64,000 nt of DNA from Pedobacter sp. AJM (GTDB lineage Bacteria > Bacteroidota > Bacteroidia > Sphingobacteriales > Sphingobacteriaceae), in the NCBI RefSeq assembly GCF_002197755.1, contig NZ_NHOT01000005.1, positions 186,001 through 250,000 of the forward strand, read 5' to 3'. This document shows, piece by piece, positions 1 to 8,552 of this stretch. The notes under the pieces are model-generated. The model did no database searches. It worked only from the letters and a program-made list of their open reading frames with translations, and was not told the origin of the DNA. The position numbers and the translations under genes are program-made. Numbering within the stretch: position 1 is the stretch's first letter; each line of letters opens with the position of its first letter.

Positions 1-1076
1 TAGTCTGCATCCTTATCGGCACTTATCTGTATCAGGGCAGCCCTTCTGTAGATACAGGGCATGCATGCGCCACAATGTTTGGCATCAGGGTTCCACTTCC
101 TCATATCGTGCCGGCGTTTTCCGCAAGAATTTGACTTTAAAAGCGTATTGATTTCCGGGTTATACGGAGCAAGCGAGCTAACCATTTCTCCTTTCGTGCT
201 GAACTCAAAAGGATTACTAAGCTGGGTCTGAATCCCTAACCCCTGAAAGAGTACATTCACACCGTCGATCACCTTTGGGTGCGTCGTGCGGGTGCTACAG
301 GCACTTCGCCTTGAAGGGCTCAAAGGATAGTTCAAAGAAACGCTCCCATTTTCCGGAACTATCAGGCTCTTGCCCAATGCATCTGAAACCATACCGCCCA
401 AGCCAATAAACAGGATAGACCGGGACCTGAACGTAGTTTCCCGTTTTTTGTTCTGTTTTTCAAGCTCCACCTTGACAGATGGCACCGATAAAAGCCTTCC
501 TGCATATTTGCTGTTCAAATCATCAAGCAGCTCCTTCTGATCCCCCTTTGGCCCCTTCATTTGGGGATCATAGTGGGACACGACTACGAGTTTATGTCCA
601 GCATTTTCCTCCAAATATTTTATCGCACCGATAAGAGAATCAAGTCCTCCCGAAAACAGATTAACCTGCCCCAGCCCATCATTAAACCTATCCTCGAGAT
701 CAGCGGCAGGCAGGGTAATCTCACCTTGTTGAAAATCGACTTCCCAATAGTCTCCGGTTAAAAATGACAGCAGTGAAGATAACTCCACTTTGAATGGTTT
801 CCATAACGCCGGATCCCGGACAGGAAAAACCACGTTTAGTTCGCGAGACCAACCATCCACAGAGTTGGCCCTGCGCAGCACAAAGCGGTCAATACCATAA
901 ACTGCCGCAGAAATCATAAAGAAATCAACGGCCTGTTTGGAGGCCTTGCCTGCAAAAGGCAGCAGATCCGAGAAATTGCATTTTACAGTTGAACTGCCAT
1001 AATCGCCACCGTCTAAATTTATTTTCAACTGGCCGGCATCATAAGCTGCCGCTCCTACAAGTATATTAATTTTCAT
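1..1076 (-). CDS. qatC: QatC, QueC-like PP-loop protein of a Qat defense system (3' end outside window)
   Basis: The reading frame is open from the ATG at 1076 to the window edge (358 codons, no stop), so the C terminus is missing. The protein has the PP-loop signature SGGLDS about one third of the way in, and near the visible end a cysteine cluster (C...CGACMPC) like the zinc site of QueC, the 7-cyano-7-deazaguanine synthase. It has a long N-terminal extension compared with housekeeping QueC. Its place directly after a KAP-type ATPase gene and a QatB-like gene identifies it as QatC of the QatABCD anti-phage system, rather than a queuosine enzyme. The start overlaps the end of qatB by 11 bp, which suggests coupled translation. 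qatD (a TatD-like nuclease) is expected just beyond position 1 but cannot be seen. The exact biochemical role of QatC in defense is not known from the sequence. Confidence 0.85.
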   Translation of the reverse strand, partial: MKINILVGAAAYDAGQLKINLDGGDYGSSTVKCNFSDLLPFAGKASKQAVDFFMISAAVYGIDRFVLRRANSVDGWSRELNVVFPVRDPALWKPFKVELSSLLSFLTGDYWEVDFQQGEITLPAADLEDRFNDGLGQVNLFSGGLDSLIGAIKYLEENAGHKLVVVSHYDPQMKGPKGDQKELLDDLNSKYAGRLLSVPSVKVELEKQNKKRETTFRSRSILFIGLGGMVSDALGKSLIVPENGSVSLNYPLSPSRRSACSTRTTHPKVIDGVNVLFQGLGIQTQLSNPFEFSTKGEMVSSLAPYNPEINTLLKSNSCGKRRHDMRKWNPDAKHCGACMPCIYRRAALIQISADKDAD

Positions 1077-1878
1077 GTGCAATTATTTTTAGAATTGATT
1101 CAAATGTCTGCTCAATAAATGTTTTCCCTTCCTCGCCACGCCAGTCAACAGCACTCAATTTTTTATCTTGTCCAAGTAACTTCACCTGCCCCAGGATATC
1201 GTCTTTAATCACCTGAAAGGTTTCAAAACTTACCTGCTCACCTTTCAGTTGGGTAATTTTCTCCTGAAAACGCTGGGCTAGATGTTCATAAATATAATAG
1301 CCCCAGAAAACACAAAGCAGATCTGTCAACCCTTCTCCGGCCGCTGCCTGCTTGATATAATCTTCGAAGGCCTTAAGGTCATTTCCAGTCTGAGCGATGA
1401 TATGCTCCGTTACCTCAGCAAAAGCCTTGTTGGCAGCGGTTTCATCCATCCCCGCATCACCCGATGAGCAGTAAATCAGTAGGAAATCTATCACAGACTC
1501 CACGCTCATTCCAGCGATCTCGATTTCCAGCTCTGTTAGTACCTGCTCAAGGCCCCGCTCCGCTACATCAGTAAAAACAGAAAGAAATTTTCCCGCCGTC
1601 CTTAAGCCCGCTTTTCCAATGGAAGTAGACCTACCCTTACTGATATCCGCGGAACCTCCTCCGGTCTTGACCAGGTTCTTCAATGCCCCTCGCAGGTTAT
1701 TATCCCTTCTATCGATCAAACGCCGTTGGGCTTCCCCGTCGTCCTGTACATTATCGGCATCTTCATCTTCTCGCTGATCTTCCTCCACTGCATTTGCCAC
1801 CCTGGTAATTGCATTATTTAACGCACCCCAGTTCGGTTGATGCGGAACGCCCGGAATAATTCTTTGTGTGGTTCCCAT
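1066..1878 (-). CDS. qatB: QatB, middle component of Qat defense system
   Basis: A 270-aa protein with no enzymatic motif that I can see. It starts MGTT, has an acidic low-complexity stretch around residues 32-50, then a Gly/Ser-rich segment (TGGGSADISKG) and a helical, Leu-rich C-terminal half. This layout matches the QatB family, whose members start with MGT/MGTS and carry a Gly/Ala/Ser-rich middle. It lies 4 bp after qatA and overlaps qatC by 11 bp, so the three genes form one operon. QatB has no established catalytic activity. The call rests mainly on its position between a KAP ATPase and a QueC-like gene, and on the general look of the N terminus. Confidence 0.75.
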   Translation of the reverse strand: MGTTQRIIPGVPHQPNWGALNNAITRVANAVEEDQREDEDADNVQDDGEAQRRLIDRRDNNLRGALKNLVKTGGGSADISKGRSTSIGKAGLRTAGKFLSVFTDVAERGLEQVLTELEIEIAGMSVESVIDFLLIYCSSGDAGMDETAANKAFAEVTEHIIAQTGNDLKAFEDYIKQAAAGEGLTDLLCVFWGYYIYEHLAQRFQEKITQLKGEQVSFETFQVIKDDILGQVKLLGQDKKLSAVDWRGEEGKTFIEQTFESILKIIAHEN

Positions 1879-1882
1879 ATAG

Positions 1883-3757
1883 CTATTTTTGGTTTAATGC
1901 ATTGTATATGCTTGTACCTTTTTTAAAGGCCTTTATTACATTTTTTATTTCAGGATTCTTTCGCTCTGCTATTTGAAATTCACTTCTCAAACTAAAAGGA
2001 ATTACGTTTTGGTCAATCCTGGGCAGGATAGCTTTATAGACCTGATCCGCCTGCGGTACCGAGACTGCCATCATTTCAATAAAAACCTTATGGATCTTGC
2101 TGTTTTCAGGATGTTTGATCAGCGCTTTTTCCAATAATTGCAATACAATTTCGGTTTCTGCCCCATTCAGGCGGTCTTTGACCTCATCTTTAACCAATTT
2201 CTCCACCACACTACCAGCAGGATATTCCAAAAGCGATTTGACGAGGTTTCTGAGGTGAACGGGAACTAAGGACGCCCCACTAAGCGATGATTCCAGCTTA
2301 TCCCGTGAAATCCAGTAGTAGTCCCGAAGATCCACCCCCGTTAGTCTTGGGCTCACAGCGAGCCATCTAATGATACTTTCTTCGCTCCAATCTTTAAAAC
2401 GGGTCTTGATCGTCTCCAGATCCTTTTCATCCGCAAGTTCTTCTAAATCCACGATCTCAGAAGGTTCCCCGTTCTTCCCTGCCTGCCACTCGTAAAGTTG
2501 CCTAAAGAGTGGAGGTGCAGCATACTCGAGAACCATCAGTTTAGCCAATACATCCTGTTTAAAATCACCAAGTTTGGCAATCTTCACCAACCGGTTCCGT
2601 AGCGTATAGGTATTGAGAAACCTCTTAATCTGCCTTGGATTGCCATTAAGACCTTCAGTTATAATGGGTGCGAGGGAAGCAATCAACGATAGGTTTCCCT
2701 GCAATTTCTCCTTTTCTTCATCGGTAACCATGGCCTCGATATCTGCAAACCCAAATACACTGTAGCGGTTCTGTTCCCTGTGCTTAGCAAAACTGGTATG
2801 CACATTTTCAAAGCTAACATCCAGGTACAGTTTGCAAAAAAGCAATGTCATGTAAGTCTCGACTTCACTATCTGAAAGCCTTGGCAGGTTGTAAGGGATC
2901 TGGATCAGCTTCTCCAGATAGTCATTTACGATCCGCTTATTCTGGGTGGCCTTGTCGCCTGCATTTTCAATCGCATTTGTTTTGTAACGGTGTTCTATCG
3001 CATGCCTTACAATCCTTGGGTCAGCTCCTATCACAAAGGCCGTATTCTTGACGTTAAGGAAAAGCTTGATCGCCTCCAGGTTCTCTATGATCCTTTCGGG
3101 ACTGCATCGGTCCAGATCATCAATGATAACAACCAGTTTTTTGATACCGGATTTATCAATCATATCCTCGAATTCATCCCTGAATTCCCTCACCAGTTTA
3201 CTTTCCTCTTCCGGTGATTCCTTAATAATTCCTTTAATAAAATCTTCAGCACCATCACCTGATAGCTTTGCAGCCAGTTCGGTTCCATTTATACCAGCAA
3301 GTTTTGAAACCAGGTGTGGAATCAGCGATGTACCGCCGGAGAGAAGGGCCGCTGCTCCCGGTACGATGACGTTCTTGAAGCCCAGGCTTGCCACCCTCAT
3401 CCAGTCTACTGAGCGCAAAAGACCTCTGGCCTTATCCTTAATTTTGTTACCCAGGGTCTTGTGTTTTTCAAAACGTTCAATGATGGTCTGCAATAATGCA
3501 GCCTTTGCATCATCATAACCTTCGAATATCCAGCCATTAAAGTACAGCACTAGGGTTTCATCCAAAAGGTCATCTTCGTCCTTCCCGGAAAGGGACTCGG
3601 AAATAATTTTGAGTATGCTGGACTTCCCGCTACCCCAATCACCAAAAACACCTATTGTCACCGGAAGTACGCTATCATCCTTAATTACATCGATCAAAAG
3701 ATCTGCATGCACCTTGAACCCTAATAAATCCTCTGAAGTTTCATTATCTGACCACAT
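1883..3757 (-). CDS. qatA: QatA, KAP-family P-loop NTPase of Qat defense system
   Basis: A 624-aa KAP-type P-loop NTPase. Walker A is GDWGSGKS (residues 39-46). Walker B is LVVIIDDLDRCSPERI near residue 210, with the typical DDLDR(C) of KAP NTPases. A hydrophobic segment lies between them around residues 120-150 (VPGAAALLSGGTSLIPHL), as often found inserted in this family. NPRQIKRFLNTY near residue 380 is another KAP hallmark. The length and the gene order qatA-qatB-qatC fit the QatABCD anti-phage system. It is the first gene of the operon, and upstream lies a long worn intergenic zone. A lone KAP ATPase of unknown role is the alternative, but the two downstream genes make this unlikely. Confidence 0.88.
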   Translation of the reverse strand: MWSDNETSEDLLGFKVHADLLIDVIKDDSVLPVTIGVFGDWGSGKSSILKIISESLSGKDEDDLLDETLVLYFNGWIFEGYDDAKAALLQTIIERFEKHKTLGNKIKDKARGLLRSVDWMRVASLGFKNVIVPGAAALLSGGTSLIPHLVSKLAGINGTELAAKLSGDGAEDFIKGIIKESPEEESKLVREFRDEFEDMIDKSGIKKLVVIIDDLDRCSPERIIENLEAIKLFLNVKNTAFVIGADPRIVRHAIEHRYKTNAIENAGDKATQNKRIVNDYLEKLIQIPYNLPRLSDSEVETYMTLLFCKLYLDVSFENVHTSFAKHREQNRYSVFGFADIEAMVTDEEKEKLQGNLSLIASLAPIITEGLNGNPRQIKRFLNTYTLRNRLVKIAKLGDFKQDVLAKLMVLEYAAPPLFRQLYEWQAGKNGEPSEIVDLEELADEKDLETIKTRFKDWSEESIIRWLAVSPRLTGVDLRDYYWISRDKLESSLSGASLVPVHLRNLVKSLLEYPAGSVVEKLVKDEVKDRLNGAETEIVLQLLEKALIKHPENSKIHKVFIEMMAVSVPQADQVYKAILPRIDQNVIPFSLRSEFQIAERKNPEIKNVIKAFKKGTSIYNALNQK

Positions 3758-4111
3758 AATGGTTATGTTAAATTTAAGCTGTTGTTATTTTTCTTTTGTG
3801 ACCTATCCTTCCAGTATCTTTGGAATGCAATATCCCTGTTGTTCGCCCCTAAATTGATCCACAGGTAATGGACTGCATAGTTTCAATCTTGATAGGATGA
3901 ATAATACACAGGGAGTTGTCTTGGAAAGGACCATTGTTGAGTTCGTTAATTAAATAGTTTGTGAATATATCGGTATCCAAACGGCCGTTCTTACGGTTTC
4001 CCGTATACCATGAAATCTATATAATAGATACTCTAGGTCTTAGCACATTCTAAAGTATCAAAAAAGACAACCAATATTCACAATTACACGCTGACAGCCA
4101 TAAATTACTCA

Positions 4112-4401
4112 TTAATGAGTAGCAGCACCAGATTTACCCTCATGGGCCTTCCGATTATTCTCCTGAAATTTTCCAGGGCTCATGCCCCTTGCGCTTTTGA
4201 AATAGGTTGAAAAATAACTCAGCTTGGAAAAGCCCGGTTTATAGGCCACATCCTTCAATGCATCTAGGATTTCACCAGCAATACTTCCACCCCCATCATC
4301 ATCCTGTCCATGACCACCCCGAACACGCCTTTCCCAAAGGTCATTTTGATCAGACCATTCAGGTTGCTTGAGCGCATGCCTAGCTTCTTGGAATAAAACA
4401 T
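4112..4401 (-). pseudogene. Frameshifted relic of an AraC-family regulator (C-terminal HTH part)
   Basis: Two minus-strand pieces in different frames together cover the DNA-binding end of an AraC regulator. The first, from an ATG at 4401, reads MFYSKKLGMRSSNLNGLIK and ends at a TAG. The second, in another frame, reads LKDVAYKPGFSKLSYFSTYF and ends with GMSPGKF plus a short tail at the TAA at 4112-4114. The second piece matches the last helix-turn-helix of AraC proteins (DVAY.LGF...SYFS..FK...G.SP..F). The N-terminal sensor domain is missing. The frame break lies near 4265. This is a truncated and frameshifted remnant, not a working gene. Confidence 0.75.
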
Positions 4402-4587
4402 TATTTATTGTGATCCTAATAATTTTTACAAAAAAATATAATGCTCTTGATTGATAAATAGTTATTTATTGCTAAAAAAAGAAACATTCATAAATGTTAT
4501 TTCCTTATTATGAACTATTGCCAAACAAAAATATTGGCATATAATTTTTCATTATTTGCTTTATTAACATTGTTTATTATCAATTTA

Positions 4588-4832
4588 TCACATTTTTTTT
4601 TTAGACACTTTTTTATGGCTTGATAATAAAATTTAGTCATAAAATAACTTCTTTATGTGCTTAATTGCACTTAGACACGCAGCTTTTTTTTAGATATTTG
4701 TCACATTTTGTTTTAGACAACTGTAGTTCATTTGATCGTGAACTATAGCCTTACAAATAATGCTAATTAAAAAAATAACTTTTTGGCCGCCACAATTTGT
4801 TTTAGACAATTGTCACAATTTGTTTTAAACAA
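4588..4832 (+). repeat. Four imperfect copies of a 20-bp direct repeat
   Basis: Copies lie at 4588-4607, 4701-4720, 4790-4809 and 4813-4832. The consensus is TCACAATTTGTTTTAGACAA. The last two copies differ from it by one base each; the first is the most degenerate (a T-run replaces the TTTG part). Start-to-start distances are 113, 89 and 23 bp. They could be the multiple end-repeats of a lost insertion element or operator-like sites; no transposase is nearby. Confidence 0.7.
4721..4749. other. Hairpin-forming inverted repeat
   Basis: The arms CTGTAGTTCA and TGAACTATAG match at 9 of 10 positions around a 9-nt loop. It starts directly after the second copy of the 20-bp repeat. There is no T-run after it on either strand, so it is not a typical terminator. 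Confidence 0.5.
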
Positions 4833-4971
4833 TACACTTTGTCTGTTCGAACATCATCACTTCTTTAAACTAAACATACTTCAAGGTCTTTTATTAATAC
4901 TTTAATAATCCTGGATTAATAGATAAAAAGATTTTTTTTATGATCTTTATGATAAACTAAAACCATTTATT

Positions 4972-5409
4972 ATGAAAAAGATCATTTCAATCTGCATGCT
5001 GGTATTATGTATGGTTTCCTTAACCACTTACGCTACACCAGAAGTACCAAAACCAGTTAGCACTACTAAAGCTAAAGTAACCACTTACAACATCCGTTTA
5101 GGCTACAGAAATCTTGATGGCAGCTTAACCACTTCAGTATCCACAGAATCGCCAGGATTTACTGCTTATAACCAGGAAAGTGGTGATGAGTATTATGGTG
5201 AAAATGGACCTTCTTCATTCGGAACATTTTTACCTTATCAATTGCCGGGAATAATGACTGGTTTACCTGAGGGAACCTATGAGTTCTCAGCTGAACGTGG
5301 CCAAGGAAACTGGACGGGTTATGGATCTGTCACTGTAACCTTATCTCCGGAAATGATTGGCGCCGATGGTTATGTAACCGTTTATGTTCCAATTGCCTGG
5401 GTAGAATAA
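4972..5409 (+). CDS. Secreted protein of unknown function
   Basis: A 145-aa protein with a clear signal peptide: MKK start, hydrophobic core to about residue 18, then a likely cleavage after TYA near residue 21. The mature part is rich in Gly, Tyr, Ser and Thr and looks like one beta-rich domain (for example GTYEFSAERGQGNWTGYG near residues 103-120). There is no cysteine in the mature part. I do not recognise a family. It is probably periplasmic or exported. It is transcribed alone, follows a very AT-rich region and is followed by a strong hairpin. The Lys/Ile-rich N terminus and clean reading frame argue for a real gene. Confidence 0.7.
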   Translation: MKKIISICMLVLCMVSLTTYATPEVPKPVSTTKAKVTTYNIRLGYRNLDGSLTTSVSTESPGFTAYNQESGDEYYGENGPSSFGTFLPYQLPGIMTGLPEGTYEFSAERGQGNWTGYGSVTVTLSPEMIGADGYVTVYVPIAWVE

Positions 5410-5423
5410 AATTCCGTGATTTA

Positions 5424-5470
5424 GTTTATCACTGAGCAGTCTTAATATTTAAAGCTGCTCAGTGATAAAC
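5424..5470 (+). terminator. Strong stem-loop after the secreted-protein gene
   Basis: A perfect 16-bp inverted repeat (5424-5439 and 5455-5470) with a 15-nt loop, 14 bp after the stop codon of the upstream gene. There is no long U-run after it, so it may act as an mRNA 3'-end stabiliser as well as a terminator. Confidence 0.6.
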
Positions 5471-5541
5471 ATTCCGACACTTTCCGTACGCAATGTTAGC
5501 AGATTTGTACAACCAAATACTTCATTTTTTGTTGTGCTAAC

Positions 5542-6240
5542 ATGTATGATCATTTCACCTTTCCTGAAGCTGATGCTTTACAGATCGCCTTATCCAGGCA
5601 ACTTATTTTTAAACCTCTTCAAGCCATTCATACCATTGCCGGTGCTGATATTTCTTTTGATAAAGGCAGTTCAACCATGTATGCCGGAATAGTCATTTTA
5701 AGTTTCCCGGGAATGGTGATTCAATCATACGCACTCGAAACCTATGAAACTACCTTTCCTTATCAACCTGGATATTTGGGTTTTAAAGAAGTACCTGCGC
5801 TCTTAAAAGTATGGGATTTGATTCCGGTAAAACCTGATGTTGTGGTGCTGGATGGTAATGGCATTCTGCATCCCAGGCGAATGGGTGTTGCCTCGCATTT
5901 TGGCGTGATGACCAGTCAACCCACCATTGGCTGTGCCAAGAGTATTTTATATGGCGACAACCATTTACCGGAAAGATCTAAGTTCAGTACGGCAGAAATT
6001 AAAAGTCATGGTGAATTATTGGGCTATGCTTTAAGAACCAAAGACAATAACAAACCGGTTTATATCTCTGCAGGGCATTTAATTACCAATGAACAGGCTT
6101 TGGCCGTAATTAAAAAATGTATTGGAAATTACAGAATACCAGAACCAACCCGGTTGATTCATGATATTGTAAACGATTTCAGGACAGGTAAATTAAAGGC
6201 TGGCTATCATATTCAACACCAGCCCCTTACCCTGTTTTAA
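5542..6240 (+). CDS. nfi: Endonuclease V (deoxyinosine 3' endonuclease)
   Basis: A 232-aa cytoplasmic DNA repair nuclease that nicks the second phosphodiester bond 3' of deoxyinosine. The family's catalytic residues are all visible: D36 in AGADISF, E83 in the wedge region FPYQPGYLGFKE, and D104 and H110 in LDGNGILHPRR. The following GVASHFGV and IGCAKS segments are also typical. Length is normal for bacterial EndoV. The stop codon overlaps that of the convergent hemF by 4 bp, so the two genes share their ends with no room for a separate terminator. Confidence 0.93.
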   Translation: MYDHFTFPEADALQIALSRQLIFKPLQAIHTIAGADISFDKGSSTMYAGIVILSFPGMVIQSYALETYETTFPYQPGYLGFKEVPALLKVWDLIPVKPDVVVLDGNGILHPRRMGVASHFGVMTSQPTIGCAKSILYGDNHLPERSKFSTAEIKSHGELLGYALRTKDNNKPVYISAGHLITNEQALAVIKKCIGNYRIPEPTRLIHDIVNDFRTGKLKAGYHIQHQPLTLF

Positions 6241-7133
6241 ATCCAGTTGATGCCTTTTTTGAGCAACTGTAAAGTTTGATACTCTTCAGAGCCAGCTTCT
6301 GGCTGAATATTATATCCCCAATTGGCCTGTGGTGGTAAACTCATTAAAATCGATTCAATTCTGCCATTGGTTTCTAAACCAAATTTAGTTCCTGAATCAT
6401 ACACCAGGTTAAATTCCACATACCGGCTTCTTCGTTGATACTGCCATTCCTTTTGAATATCCGTAAATTCCTTATCACGGTTCCGTTCCAGCAACTCGGT
6501 ATAGATAGGTAGAAAAGTTTCACCAATATTAGCAGAGAAATCTAAAATTCCATTCCAGGATAAGTTTGTATTTTCGGGCTTTAGTCTATCGTAAAAAATG
6601 CCACCAATACCGCGTGTTTCTTCCCGGTGTTTGATAAAAAAATAATTGTCGGCCTGTTCTTTAAATTTTGGATAAAACTCAGGATTAAATTCATCACAGG
6701 CATTTTTCAATTTATGATGGAAAAACCGTGCATCATTTTCGAACACATAATGAGGTGTCAAATCTATTCCGCCACCAAACCAGCGGGTTTCTTCATTGAG
6801 TTCAAAATAACGGATATTCATGTGGATAATGGGAACCAGCGGATGATTGGGATGAATCACAATGGAAACTCCTGTGGCAAAAAAATCATCTTCCGTTACT
6901 TTAAAAGCCTTTTTTATCGGTTCAGGTAATTTGCCGTGAACAGCCGAAAAGTTTACGCCACCTTTTTCAATGATAGAGCCATTTTGCATGATCCGGGTAC
7001 GGCCACCTCCCCCACCATTTCGCTCCCATAATTCCTCTTCAAATTTTCCTTTGCCATCTGCCATCTCTAATCCTTTGCAAATTTCATCCTGAATCTGCCT
7101 ATAACGCGATGCTACCTCTTCTTTAAATATCAT
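6237..7133 (-). CDS. hemF: Oxygen-dependent coproporphyrinogen III oxidase
   Basis: A 298-aa heme-synthesis enzyme that turns coproporphyrinogen III into protoporphyrinogen IX using O2. Family blocks in order: GGGGRTRIM (residues 41-49), EKGGVNFSAVHG, a central HPNHPLVPIIHMNIRYFE, RWFGGGIDLTPHYVFE and RGIGGIFYDRL, ending with an aromatic-rich tail (QANWGYN). Length is normal. It is a single gene with an exact TAnnTTTG box 21 bp before the start. It is convergent with nfi and overlaps it by 4 bp. An O2-dependent enzyme fits an aerobic Sphingobacteriaceae member. Confidence 0.95.
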   Translation of the reverse strand: MIFKEEVASRYRQIQDEICKGLEMADGKGKFEEELWERNGGGGGRTRIMQNGSIIEKGGVNFSAVHGKLPEPIKKAFKVTEDDFFATGVSIVIHPNHPLVPIIHMNIRYFELNEETRWFGGGIDLTPHYVFENDARFFHHKLKNACDEFNPEFYPKFKEQADNYFFIKHREETRGIGGIFYDRLKPENTNLSWNGILDFSANIGETFLPIYTELLERNRDKEFTDIQKEWQYQRRSRYVEFNLVYDSGTKFGLETNGRIESILMSLPPQANWGYNIQPEAGSEEYQTLQLLKKGINWI

Positions 7134-7153
7134 GATCGTATTTACCTTTACTA

Positions 7154-7161
7154 CAAACTTA
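7154..7161 (-). promoter_or_regulatory. Bacteroidota-type -7 box upstream of hemF
   Basis: Minus-strand TAAGTTTG fits the TAnnTTTG -7 consensus of Bacteroidota housekeeping promoters and lies 21 bp upstream of the hemF ATG. No good -33 TTTG is present, so the call is tentative. Confidence 0.4.
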
Positions 7162-7218
7162 AGGCTATTCAGTCAGTGATATTGATTTATCTGCAGATAG
7201 TACATTTTATTGACACAG

Positions 7219-8451
7219 TTATTCTTCCAGGTAATTCAAATCTTTATCAAAGCTTTCTTTCAGAGATGCGACAGAAATCATCGCAACAATAGTAACCATT
7301 CCCATGACGATAAATCCTGCCGTCACGATACTGTATTGATGAACAAAAAATTCAAAAATCAAGGTAATGGGTATTAAAGCACCACGTACAAAATTGGGTG
7401 CGGTAGTGGTTACGGTAGAACGGATATTGGTACCAAACTGCTCAGCAGCAATGGTGACGAAAGTGGCCCAGTAACCCACCGCAAAGCCCATAACCAGACA
7501 AATGAGAATGAAGCTGCTTTCTGTTAGATTATTGCTGGTGAGGTAAATTAGAACAGCAACCACAGATAAGCTTTGAAAAATAAGCACTGTTTTTTTGCGT
7601 GATCTGAGCATCTGAGCCAGGAAACCACACACCACATCCCCTATGGCAATCCCAAAATAAGTATACATAATGCCCGTACCTGCATTCAGCACTTCTTTAG
7701 CCCCCAATGCCTTACCAATTTCTGGTGATTGTGTCACAAGGATCCCCACAATAAACCAAAGCGGTAAACCCAGGCAGATACAGGCCAGGTATTTCAGAAA
7801 CCTTTTCCGGTCTGAAAACAACATGAAGAAATTTCCCTTTGAAACATGTGCAGATTGCTCTGCATGTTTGAACATTCCTGATTCAAATGTTCCGACACGA
7901 AGAAGCAGCAGTAATAAACCCATACCACCACCCACGAAATAAGAAGTTTGCCAGGTAAAGTGCTTACCGATAGTAGCGGCAGCGGCAGCCCCTAATAAGC
8001 CAATTCCGGCAACCACCATGGTGCCATATCCACGCTTTTCCTTATCCATGGTTTCAGTAACCAAAGTAATCCCGGCACCCAGTTCACCTGCCAGGCCAAT
8101 ACCTGCAACAAATCTGATCATGGCGTAGGTGTCCACATCTGTGGCAAAACCATTCGCAATGTTGGCCAGAGAATACATCAAGATGGAACCAAATAACACT
8201 TTAATCCGGCCAAATTTATCTCCGATAATGCCCCATAATAATCCACCGAGAAGCAAACCAAACATCTGCATATTGATGACATACTCGCCATCAGTTCGCA
8301 TGTGTTCTGGTGAAACACCAATATCTGAAAAGCTTTTTAGCCTGACTACTGAAAATAAAACGAGATCATAGATATCAACAAAATAACCCAGGGCGGCTAC
8401 TATAACCAGGAAGATAACATTTCGGTTGTTTGATTTGGTTTGGGAATCCAT
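7219..8451 (-). CDS. Major facilitator superfamily transporter
   Basis: A 410-aa inner-membrane carrier with about twelve hydrophobic helices. The MFS signature GDKFGRIKVL lies in the loop between helices 2 and 3 (about residues 81-90), and VAGIGLAGELGAGITLV in the next pair fits the metabolite:proton symporter type of MFS. The N-terminal segment VDIYDLVLFSVV also resembles that group. The substrate cannot be told from sequence; an organic acid or osmolyte is possible. It is followed by hemF on the same strand with 85 bp between, and probably has its own promoter. Confidence 0.85.
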   Translation of the reverse strand: MDSQTKSNNRNVIFLVIVAALGYFVDIYDLVLFSVVRLKSFSDIGVSPEHMRTDGEYVINMQMFGLLLGGLLWGIIGDKFGRIKVLFGSILMYSLANIANGFATDVDTYAMIRFVAGIGLAGELGAGITLVTETMDKEKRGYGTMVVAGIGLLGAAAAATIGKHFTWQTSYFVGGGMGLLLLLLRVGTFESGMFKHAEQSAHVSKGNFFMLFSDRKRFLKYLACICLGLPLWFIVGILVTQSPEIGKALGAKEVLNAGTGIMYTYFGIAIGDVVCGFLAQMLRSRKKTVLIFQSLSVVAVLIYLTSNNLTESSFILICLVMGFAVGYWATFVTIAAEQFGTNIRSTVTTTAPNFVRGALIPITLIFEFFVHQYSIVTAGFIVMGMVTIVAMISVASLKESFDKDLNYLEE

Positions 8452-8516
8452 TTAGCTATTTGGTTTAATTGCTGAAAGTACAAATTAGGCCAAATAAAAA
8501 AAACAGAAATTAAAAA

Positions 8517-8546
8517 TAAAAGCCATCCGATTTGGGATGGCTTTTA
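8517..8546 (-). terminator. Rho-independent terminator of the small lipoprotein gene
   Basis: A perfect 12-bp stem (8517-8528 with 8535-8546) and a 6-nt loop, followed on the minus strand by an A/T-rich run with T-tracts. It lies 7 bp past the stop codon of the 70-aa lipoprotein gene. Confidence 0.8.
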
Positions 8547-8552
8547 TCTCTC

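Larger units (their letters stand above)
3758..4971. other. Long worn intergenic zone beside the Qat operon
   Basis: About 1.2 kb without an intact gene. 3758-4110 holds the upstream region of qatA; I see no clear TAnnTTTG promoter there. 4112-4401 is a broken AraC gene. 4402-4971 is very AT-rich and carries four copies of a 20-bp repeat and a hairpin (listed separately). No transposase, integrase or tRNA is visible. The mixture of relic and repeats suggests past insertion or deletion at the edge of the defense genes. Confidence 0.7.

Noticed and set aside
1..1076. Housekeeping queC of queuosine synthesis
   Set aside because: The long N-terminal extension and the tight operon with a KAP ATPase and QatB-like gene fit QatC; no queD, queE or queF is near.
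3048..3518. 156-aa plus-strand frame over qatA
   Set aside because: It is the antisense shadow of a strongly supported ATPase gene, with Ser/Leu-rich low-information sequence and no domain.
4588..4832. CRISPR array
   Set aside because: Only four imperfect 20-bp units with spacing of 23 to 113 bp, no constant spacers and no cas genes.
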